Origin: Laburnicola sp. R22_1
Taxonomy: Eukaryota > Ascomycota > Dothideomycetes > Pleosporales > Didymosphaeriaceae
NCBI GenBank assembly: GCA_014281115.1
Contig: JACONQ010000005.1
Coordinates: 1,178,001-1,242,000, forward strand
Length of the DNA: 64,000 bases
Reading direction: 5' to 3'
The position numbers and the translations under genes are program-made. Shown in pieces: positions 55,311 to 64,000 of this stretch. The notes beneath the pieces were generated by a model. The model searched no databases. It worked only from the letters and a program-made list of their open reading frames with translations, and was not told where the DNA came from. Every line of letters starts with the position of its first letter. Position 1 is the first letter of the stretch.

Positions 55311-57409
55311 CTAAGTTCCTCTGTAAGCGTCGAAGCGCTTGTACGTGTACCCGATGAAGGGCAAATTCATCTCCGCCGCGGCATCGTCGCCAGCCTGTGC
55401 TGTCTGAGCGCGAAGTGCGGCGCTGGTATCGTTCTGATCGATTTCATCAATGGGGAAGTATTGCGTGTCCACGTTCGACTGCAGTTTAGGTTCGAATGGC
55501 GCACGGATGCGGCGTAGCCCGTCCCACTGAACACCGCGGAAGAAAGGATGTTGCTTGATTTCACTGGCCCCACCAATACGACCAAGACGATGTTCGGCAT
55601 CGCAGATCAAGCTAGAGCAGAATTAGCACGACTCGGTACCGCAAGGATAAACACGGGCGGTACTTACCGCTTGACAAAGTCCTCGGCCTCTGCTCCTAAC
55701 TGCTGGTCCGGAGGAAAGTGCAAGTTCCGCGGCCAGTCGACAATCTTACGATATGTGTCATGCGGCTCCTCGGCGCAGAATGGTGGCCATCCGATAAGGC
55801 ACTCAAACATAATAGTACCAACAGACCACCAGTCACATCCGTAGTCATATCCCTGTCCGCTAAAGATCTCGGGAGCGATGTAGTCGGGAGTACCCACAGT
55901 GGAGTAGGCAAGCTGGCGACGGGATTTTCGCCAGGTGTTGATCTGGGTACGGTTACTTACGGTTAGCTGGATTTGGTCCAGGTTCATCGAGTTGCGGTTT
56001 TCCCGTTTGGACTTGTGGTCGCCGCCAGCGAGGAGCTTCTTATAGTACCCCGCCTCATGCTCTTTGTGGAAGCCTGTGGACAGACCAAAGTCCGTCAACT
56101 TGATGTGACCACCCCGGTCCAACAAGATGTTGTCAGGCTTGATGTCACTACGCGCGGTGAGCATGCGATACAATGTGTAAGCAGATGAGAGGGTTGTGCG
56201 CGTACCGATGGATGAAGCCGAGCTTGTGAACGGCCTCTATGGCAAGGGTGATTTCGGCCATGTAGAAACGCGTGATATCTTCCGTGAAGATTTCGTACTT
56301 GATCAACATGGTCATCAAGTCACCTCCTGGCAAGAATTCCATGAGCATATAAAGGAAGGTATGGTCCTGGAAGGTTGTGTGCAGCTTGACGACCCAAGGG
56401 CTGTCCGACTCAGCGAGAATGTCACGCTCTGAGCGAACGTGCGCGAGCTGGTCCTTCTTGAACTGTTCATAGTCAGCGAAAGCGGATTTTGGTAGATTGG
56501 AAGAAGAGACCAACCATCTCAGCCTTGACAAGTGACTTTAGAGCATAGATCTTGCCGTCGTTTCTCCGCTGGACGAGCTTGACTTCTCCGAAAGCACCCT
56601 TGCCGATGATCTTCAGTGTTGAGAAGTTCTCGGGCCTCTCTTTGGTCCGCAAGAAGCGGAGGTATTCGGCCTCTTGCCGCCGCATGCCAATTTCCCTTTG
56701 GGCTTTGCGGGCGTCGGATACAGAGGGCTCCTTCATGATGGATTCTAGCTCGAGAGCCCTGCTTCACTGTCAGACGTTGCTTCGCCAGGCTTTCCTCCTG
56801 CCTCACATACCGTTGGTTGCGATCACGCGCCCGCTGCACGCTGTCTTTGAAAAAGGTGCTGACGAGGTTCACGGACACCTTGGCCTGACGCAGCACGTTG
56901 TCCGAGTATTTCTCTGGTGTCTTTGGCGGGGGCTCCTCGTCGTTGACAGAGGGTTGCCGCGGGGCATGACCATATCCTCCGTACTGGAAACCCCGGTTGT
57001 CGGCAGTCCGGGGCCGCTGTCCTTGCTGGCTCGGGGAGGGCTGACGAGCGTAGGGGCTCCCAGAGCGTCCGTTGCCGCCGCCGAGGTGCTGGTGCTGGAA
57101 CTGCTGGGCGAGGCCATTGGCAGCGTCATTGAAGCGAGCAGGACTGGGGGCCTGCAAGTTGCCCTGCTGGCCCTGGTACTGGGCCTGCTGATAGGGATTC
57201 ATGAAGTAGCCGCCCGCGCCATTATAGCCATTGCCTTGCTGCTGTGCACCCCAGACTTCCTGCTGGCCGGCCTGGTTGGGGTAGACGGGCTGGGGGAAGG
57301 TCGAGGGCGTGGTAGGGAAGGCACGACCTGACTCAGGGTACTGCTGTCGATCACCGCCGCCAAAGCCAAAGGCGAGGTTGAGGCGGTTGCCCTGCTGCTG
57401 GTTGCTCAT
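55311..57409 (-). CDS. cbk1: NDR/LATS-family serine/threonine kinase COT-1/CBK1
   Basis: Kinase controlling polar growth, hyphal branching and septation. Exons 57409-56811, 56758-56515, 56462-56206, 56147-55668 and 55611-55311 give 626 residues. The N terminus (about 1-150) is Gln/Gly/Pro-rich. An MOB-binding N-terminal regulatory region follows ([20 protein letters not shown]). The catalytic domain has [13 protein letters not shown], catalytic DIKPDN (about 368) and the DFG of LTDFGLS, then the NDR-type insert before the activation segment [13 protein letters not shown]. The C-terminal hydrophobic motif is FIGYTYKRF. All introns are 52-58 bases. The first, with donor gtatgt at 56810, was placed by frame and by family similarity. 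Confidence 0.93.
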
Positions 57410-58695
57410 GGCGGACAGGTCGGGGCTACGAGGAGCTACGGGAGAGCTTCCTCAGCGGGCTGGATGTCGAGCGGCCGTGGCGGGTGCCTGACACGGCGGA
57501 GGAGGATCTGACCGCAATTCTTCGGGAGGGGCGTAGGGGATGCGGGCAGCAGCTCGCAGCTAGCGTGCGTCGAGGCGACCCGAGAATCTCACAGCAGACG
57601 GGAGGGAGGACCGCGGGTGGGCAGCGAGGAGAGGCGAGGGGAGAGGGGGGAGCAGGAGAGCAGGAGAGCAAGAGCGGCGGCACTCGTGTTGAAGTCAGGG
57701 ATAACTCAAACGGCCAGTGGATCAGTGTGAGGGTGCGTGGTGCGGCCGTCGACTGGGCTAGCGTGTGCCGCTTGCCCGGATCCGCGTGCCGTCCTGGGTG
57801 GACAGCGACGACATGTCCACCAAACGCAGCTCTGTATTCTGTCCCCAGCGCTGTTGCGGGGGGCTGCTCTGCCTTCGCATGGCGCAGTGCATGCCCTTGC
57901 CGATGCACGCCTGTGTGACTCTGCAGCGCTGTGTCCCCGCCGAACAGACTCTGGAAACGCTACCGGTACCGATACGACAATCCCCAGCCCAACAGTCGAC
58001 GCCATTGATGATTGCACAGCGCACACGACAAGCCCTGCCCAGCTGTGTAACCCGCCATGTGCAAGTCCGCTTCCTTTACCCAGCCTGAGCATAGCCGTAC
58101 GTACCGGGAGAGTGAGCCGAGACCATCCTACAGCGTGGAGCAGCAGCTAGCTAGCTAGGGCTGTGCAAATGCAAGCCATCTATACATCGCCCACGGAACA
58201 GAAGCACGTCAACATGTCTTATCATACGGCAATGCATCAATTGCCAAGCTAATAGTACAGCGACTCTTCAACCGAGGACAGCCCTCCAAGCAGTAAATCG
58301 GTATATGCAATAATAACGTGCCAAAGGGACGGGTAATACATAGTACGCTAATAATCCAAGCTTGCCGCTTCACAGAGCTGCATGTGCCGCCAAAGAAAGG
58401 GTATATAACTGGTGACCAAATGTGCGTCGTCCTGAACGCGTCGTCGACTGCTTGAAGGGACGACCATAGCCTCCGCCATCGGTAATGGCCTGAGAAACAG
58501 GGCAGGTAACGCCAAATGAGACGAGAATGCAACCCTTGCTCCGTTGTAAATGCCATATCCAAGAAACGCCAACGTCCAAAATACGCCCCAACGAGGGCGG
58601 ATACTGCTGTATCTGAATAGAAGGTAAAATTAGGGCCGACTGAGTAATGTCGATACCGTGGCATCAAACGCCCAGGGTCGTGCTTCGTAAATAAA
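57410..58695. other. COT-1 upstream region and 3' flank of the coiled-coil gene
   Basis: About 1.3 kb with no supported gene. The first part is GC-rich and probably a long 5' UTR plus promoter. Open frames on both strands overlap and have biased composition without domains. Confidence 0.5.
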
Positions 58696-61600
58696 TTATG
58701 CTGGTGTCATAAGAGCTTTCACTTTTTCGCGTTCGGCGACGATATCTGCTTGAAGCCTCCTAGTTTGCATCATAGCGTCGTCCCTACAAACAGGTTAGTT
58801 CAGCGTTCGCCACACCATTTCCACTAAACTCACCTTTGAAACTGCAGATCTGCGACTTCAATCTGAGCCATGTTCATCCGCCCAACGACTTCTTCCATCT
58901 CATGATCGGCGTCTCTCAAAGCTTTCTCGAGCTCTTCCACGCGCTTTTCGAGTAGTTCGGTCCTGGTAGCTTCCGCCATGGACATGGCCGGTCCGCTAGT
59001 GGTCTGGCTAAGGCGAGGTGACTTCTGCGCAAAGACTGGCGATGGGGGAGTCTTTGGCGAGAAAGACGAGGGGCTCAGCAGACCAGCCTTTACTCGGCGC
59101 AGGTGGTGGGTGTTGCTCTCCTTAATAGCTTTCACTTCCTCCTCGTGCATGGAGATGGCCTCGTCAGACGACTGTTGAGCAGTTATGACCTTCTCCTCTG
59201 CAGTCTTGAGGCGTCGCTCTAGTTCGATGATCTTCTCCGTTGACTTCGATTGCTCTTGCTCACCACGGGACACGGCGTCGGTAAGTCGCTTGCGGAGTGC
59301 ACGATTCGACTCTAGTTGTAGTTGTATCCTGCGCGAAAGCTCATCCATGCGACCCGCCGCTGCAAAAAGCTCAGTGCTCAGCTTCTGTTCTTTTCCGAGA
59401 TGCTCCAGTTCGGACTGTTGCAGGGCCCGTGCCTGTTGGCGGTATTGCTCAGCTTCCTGTTGCGCAAAGTCCCGCTCAGCTTCTGCGTCAGAAATGCTTT
59501 GCTTGAGCAGGTCCAGGGTTCTCTCGGCTTCGTCACCAGCAGCACCAAGCGAATCTTCCGACTCCATCTGCTTGATGCGAGCAACGGAGAGAGCGTGCGT
59601 GGTGCGTAGCTCGTCGTATGCCTTGTCGAGCGAGACGGGTTGGTTCTCCAGGCGGATTTCAGGGATGGTAATCTCATTTTCCGTCAGCAATTCTCGCAGT
59701 GAGGACGTCTCTTGTTGTGCCCGATCCAGATCCATGCGCAAGCCACGCAAACCGTTCTCACATTGGAATTTTTGTTCAAGAGCGTCGTCAGCTCGCCGTC
59801 GAAGAGAGTTCACCTCGTCCCTCAAGTGGGCGACCTCCTTATGGAACGCCGTACGACGGGGAGTGAGGTTGAGAGCATTGTCTCGTTCCGTTTCGAGTTC
59901 TTTGATGCGCCTTTCAAAATCCCTTTGCTGCATCTCCTGACGCTGCAGAAGGTGTTTTAGGGCCTTGTGAAGTGCGTCTCGTTGCTCCTCGAGTTCCTTT
60001 ACTGGATTACCCACGATGGGTGCCTCCCGTGGTGACTCGCCTCCTGATCTGTCCTTGACAGAGCTGGAGCGCTGGAGAGAACCCCTCTTACTAGCGAAAC
60101 CAGAGCTACGCGCAAGAGAATTCGACCTTGATAAGCCAACACGTGGGTTTGCCTTCTGGGGAGACTCTCCTTCTTCGGCGATGGGTTGAAAACGGGCGGC
60201 AGGCTGCGTTGCTTCTGCTTGCATCCTTCGTGCATTGGTGAGCATCTGGTTCTCAGTCCGTAACTGTTGGATCTCTTGTTGCATGCGCGTCGTTTCGTAC
60301 ATAAGACCTTGAGTGTCGGCGGCCTCTGACTCGAGGCCTTCGAGGCGAGCTCTGAGCTGCGGGACTACTTCGTCACGGAGGTTGTCCCGTTCATTACGAT
60401 GTTGCTCGAGCTCTTGTCGAAGAGCTGTCAACAAATCCTCAAAGTTCTCTTTGACCTGTCTTTCTTCAGCCAACCGTCTCTGTGCATCCTGTAACGAGGT
60501 CTCGAGCTCTTTCACTCTAGGCCCAGCAGCTGCAGATGAGCCAGATGAACCGCCAACCTTGTCTTCAAGGTGTTGGACTTGTTCTTCCAAATCGCGGCGG
60601 CGGCGAAGTTCTTCCTGCAGGCGCTCTGCCATCTGCACTTTTAGTGTAGCGCGTTCTTGCTCGGCTTTCCTCCGAAGCATTTCGACCTCCTCTAATTTGC
60701 TTTCTGGGTCTCCGATGGGAAATCGGATGGAACTGGCACCGGAGTCGGAGTAATAATCGCTCGTTCTCCGGTTGTCAACGGACATGGTTGCGGAGCTTTC
60801 CGTCTTCCAACGCTCTACTTCATCCTCCAACTCCATCTCTCTTCGGATGGAGGCAGCGAGCTCGGAGCTCACCTCCCGGAGCTCTCGCTCGAGCTCCTCC
60901 ACATGTGCGTTCATTTGGGGCGACGAAGATAGGAGGGGCGTTCCAGGGATGTTGAAGTAAGATGGCTGTGAGAGGGAATTTGCTATTGGAATGTTTAGTC
61001 CAGAAGGCTTTGTCTTGGCTGGCATGCTCGGTTGTTTAGGAAAGCGCGGCGAAGCGGAAGGGGACAAAGACTTCTCCGAGAATGTGGCGGTAGGCGACTC
61101 GGCGCCGTTTTGTTTGGCTGAATTCCAGCCGAAGAATGAAGTGAAACCAGCCGCCGGAGACTTTGGCTTGACAGGTCGCGCTTGCTCTTCATGCTCTTCG
61201 TCCGACTCGTAGAAGTCCTCTATATAATCCTCCGTTACGCCATCCAACTTTAGTCGCAAGTTCTGCTGGCGTGTTTCTGTTGTATATAATGGCATATTTG
61301 GCATGGTAGGTGATGGAGCGGGCTGTTCTTTCGCCGAAGCTTTCAACTCCTCTATTCTGCTCTGTCGGTGTGCTTGGAAGCTGCTCAACGGCCTGTCATG
61401 CCTCGGTCTGGACGAAACCGGGTCGTCACTGGAGACGGAGACGGAGAGGGAACTTTGGCGTGGAGGGTATTTTGGCGCAGTGGCAGTGATGGGTGTCTGA
61501 CCATGCGGCTGCCTGCAGCCTCTATCAGTACGTGGACATTGCGCATGTAAAAACAAGCTGAGCACTCACTCGTCAAGATTGCGCGGCACCAAATCGATCA

Positions 61601-61934
61601 ATTCAGCACTGGGCGTAGAAGAAATGACGGGGCGAGCGCGACGAGGGTCTTGTGGCGGCGTTGAGCTAAGGATATTACTGCCTCTATCTGGGACGGACGC
61701 AGGGCCGTTGTTCAATTCAGCCGGCGAGTATGGCCCGACTATGGGCGAGCCTGGCGGCAAGGGCTTTCGGCGCACCGGAGACTGGACGGCGACAGGAGGT
61801 GCAGGCTGCGAGCTCTGAGAGCGAAAAGCTGCAAAGGTGGGAAGGGCAAGCGCGGCGAGGAAGGTAGGCTTGGTTCGGGGAGGAGACGAGGAGGAAGGCG
61901 TGGCCTGGGGCTGCGTGGTGTCTGGGGCTTGCAT
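58696..61934 (-). CDS. Large coiled-coil protein, function unknown
   Basis: Exons 61934-61570, 61521-58834 and 58783-58696 join in frame to 1,046 residues. The first ~330 residues are Ser/Pro-rich and probably disordered, with many SP/TP sites. An acidic patch (EDYIEDFYESDEEHEE) at about 200 is followed by nearly continuous heptad coiled coil (for example VEELERELREVSSELAASIR and LRRKAEQERATLKVQMAERL), broken by a Ser-rich linker (ARSSGFASKRGSLQRSSSV). The architecture is like cytoskeletal or vesicle-tethering scaffolds, but I cannot name an orthologue. No membrane segment or enzyme motif is visible. Divergent from VPS37. Confidence 0.85.
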
Positions 61935-63072
61935 ATTAACGATTAAGCCCCCCGCTCAAGACATGATCTTGCACAAAGTTGCTCGCCCCGGGCGGTGGGA
62001 GTGTGGTCGCGAACGACAAGGCGCAAAGGGGGGCCGGGCTAGCGCATGAACAGGCTTGGGACCCCAACGCGGCCTTTGGGGCAGATCGGGGGCGTGGAAT
62101 TGGCTGCCTCGAGGCGCTTCGCGAGCGCAGCAGCCCACGGGCGGCGACGGTTGGAGGGTGGCGCCCTCGATGTGGAGATGGCCAGGGGTGCATGCAGGAA
62201 CGCGCTGGGGACAGCCAATGCGTCGTTATCAGCGCAGAGCATGAAAACGGCGTGTCGGCCCTGGACAGGTGGGATTGATGATATTGATGAAAGAAGGGCA
62301 TGCCGGAGGAGGGCGAAGATGGCGTTGCGCACCCAGTAATAGTATTAGCTTCTCGCCATGTCCGAACGTCGGACGACATTCAGCACATGGTTCTGCGCGA
62401 TGAAACTCCCGCGCCGTCGACAGCGCCGGACCCCAGCACGCAGCCTGCCTCTCGTCGACGCTCAGCACCCGGCGTCTGAGCTTCTACGGGGGAATCGACC
62501 GCAATTCACTGGCGGCTCGCAGCACTACAGCGGGTGGCTGCCGCGCGCATGCTACCTTTCGTTTCCGGCTCAGCGCGCTACAGTACCTTTCACATTGCGC
62601 GAGCAGCTCTCCGTATGGACCTTCCTACGAGGGCGCCAAAAAGGAAGCAGGCATCCGATGCGGAAAGGGCCATCCCCACACCGAGGCAGGGGCAGCCCGC
62701 GAACAGCAGGAGCAGAACGGCGCGGCAGGGACAAGGGCCTGGCCGCCTCGCTTGGCGGCCTCAATCGAGCCTTGTTCATGGCAATGAAAAAGGGGAGCGC
62801 CGATGCAAGCCGCTGTCCACCTGCCGCCAGCCTTCACCAGCACCAGTCTGGGCTGAGTGGGCTCTGGACTCTGGACTCTGCCGAGCCCTGAAAACCCGTT
62901 GGACCCGTGCACTCCACGTCCGCAAATGTCATCGGTGCGGAACAACATGCCACCGAGCATGCAGTCACAGCTGCAACCGTGCACTTGGCTCTTGCATGGC
63001 CGTCATGCAACACCATCTGTCACGTCGCGGGGCCATATGACATATACCGCCGATTCCATACCATAGTGGGCC
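61935..63072. promoter_or_regulatory. Divergent promoter region between the coiled-coil gene and VPS37
   Basis: About 1.1 kb, GC-rich, with many overlapping random frames on both strands but no domain. No TATA box stands out. Confidence 0.4.
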
Positions 63073-63917
63073 ATGATGACATTTCGCTCACCGCGACAGT
63101 CGCAAAACTATTATCAGTTTGACCCATCCACCCCTCCTCCGCCGCCGCCAAAGCCCTCGGCGCATTCGAGCGGAACAGCAACACCGCAGACCGGTCCCCC
63201 ACTACCCCCACCGCCGGGCCAGACATCGCAGTCCCAAGGCGACGACCACCTCGCTACCAACCAGACCTACTCACAACATCCCTCACAGGCAGAACCCCGC
63301 CAGCCGTCCGTACCGCCGCCCGAAGATGGTTGGCTGCCAGATGTTTTAAAGGACAAGACGTACGTCATTGTTGAAACGCATGAAGCCGGATGCTGAACTG
63401 GACCAGGACAGTTGACCTCCACCACGTGTTGCAGACTGCTGAACTGCAGCTCGCGCTTATCCACAACCCTGACACGGCGCATCCCTCCATACTCGCGTCG
63501 ACTGCCCCGTTGCAGGCATTGCTTGCGCAGAATGTTGCGCTAGCGGAATCTCTGAAGCAACTGGAAGCCCATCTTCAGCATCAAAGAGAGAGCACGCAGT
63601 CACGATTGCTCTCCCTAAAGGCACTGGAGAGGCAATGGAGGTCGAAGCAAGCAGAGCAAGATGAGGTATTACGCGAATTCAGCCCTCCCGCGTTGTACCA
63701 GCGGTTGAATGCAGCTGTAGGAGAGCAGGAGGCGCTATGCAGAGGCCTCGAGGAAAGCTTCCTTGATGGCGAAGGCGCTGGCGGCACTGGCGCTGTTGCG
63801 AGTGAGCGAGAGGTGGCCGACTTTGTCCGGAGGCTTAGAGAAGGTCGCAAGATAGCCTACCTGCGTGCCGAGAGAAAGGAAAGATGGGATGAAGGACGAG
63901 TCGGCGGCTGGCGATGA
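63073..63917 (+). CDS. VPS37: ESCRT-I subunit VPS37 (Mod_r domain)
   Basis: Component of ESCRT-I, which sorts ubiquitinated membrane proteins into multivesicular endosomes. Exons 63073-63359 and 63407-63917 flank a 47-base intron and give 265 residues. The N terminus is proline-rich (PSTPPPPPPKPS), followed by a motif DGWLPDVLKDKTTVDLHHVL and the Mod_r coiled-coil domain (about residues 105-255: QALLAQNVALAESLKQLEAH ... FVRRLREGRKIAYLRAERKE). Two adjacent ATGs (63073, 63076) could start it. The last 80 bases of the window are its 3' flank. Confidence 0.85.
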
Positions 63918-64000
63918 TGTGATATCAGACAAAAGGAGACCTTTGACCAGATTCAGGTTGCTTTGGAAAGCAAGCCCGCAACCACCTGCGTAACCGTGGC

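Noticed and set aside
58209..58667. 152-codon minus-strand frame after the coiled-coil gene
   Set aside because: No domain, lies in the 3' flank and overlaps two other frames.
59185..59940. 251-codon Ser/Cys/Arg-rich frame antisense to the coiled-coil gene
   Set aside because: Composition is the complement of Glu/Leu/Arg heptads; a shadow frame.
62358..63040. Overlapping forward frames before VPS37
   Set aside because: Several frames are open at once in GC-rich DNA and none shows a domain or splice continuity.
1..64000. Search for tRNA, 5S rRNA, CRISPR arrays, giant Starship-type elements or a secondary-metabolite cluster
   Set aside because: No T-loop plus acceptor pattern, no spaced repeats, no tyrosine recombinase (DUF3435) captain, and no PKS/NRPS/terpene synthase motifs were seen by eye.

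Overview
The window is nuclear DNA of a filamentous ascomycete, most probably a dothideomycete of the Pleosporales type (inference). The evidence is short 45-80 base introns with GTANGT donors and CTNAC-like branch points, fungal gene families (DUF7136 secreted protein, LysM/CBM18/GH18 chitinase with an Hce2 tail, COT-1 kinase, 2-oxodicarboxylate carrier), and TpA-enriched transposons whose CAG/CAA/TGG codons have become stops, the signature of repeat-induced point mutation (RIP). I found no rRNA, tRNA or CRISPR array.

The left third (about 1-37,400) is accessory. A secreted subtilisin-like protease, cut off by the window start, is followed by a transposon nest: a 1.83 kb Fot1/pogo element with perfect 57 bp inverted repeats (2756-13405) split by a 5,531 bp Copia retrotransposon with apparently identical LTRs (3706-9236) and by a 3.27 kb hAT element (9993-13264). 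A gene for a secreted, probably GPI-anchored DUF7136 protein (13641-14459) separates this from a second nest: a heavily mutated PIF/Harbinger element (14743-23416) carrying a second, heavily mutated Copia of exactly the same length (16807-22337, opposite strand). Target-site duplications were read for all of them. Next come a multi-exon chitinase with an in-frame nonsense codon before its Hce2 domain, an ammonium permease with GATAAG sites upstream, a decayed 2.1 kb pogo element, and a carboxylesterase that has lost the part carrying its catalytic serine.

The right part (about 38,700-64,000) is a compact housekeeping block: EMC5 (ER membrane insertase subunit), a DUF5519 protein, SAS10/UTP3 (18S rRNA processing), TSC10 (sphingolipid synthesis), a mitochondrial 2-oxodicarboxylate carrier, DNA2 helicase-nuclease, RPC10/ABC10-alpha (shared RNA polymerase subunit), the NDR kinase COT-1/CBK1, a large coiled-coil protein and VPS37 (ESCRT-I). 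All have intact frames across the introns I placed. They do not form a metabolic cluster; several pairs are divergent and share promoters.

The most unusual signals are: two Copia copies from separate insertions sharing the same gag nonsense codon, gag/pol stop and altered protease motif; 11-bp phased palindrome arrays in the Copia LTR; an ~75 bp inverted-repeat element that supplies coding sequence and a splice donor to the protease gene, with relatives elsewhere in the window; and the two damaged secreted enzymes beside the transposons.
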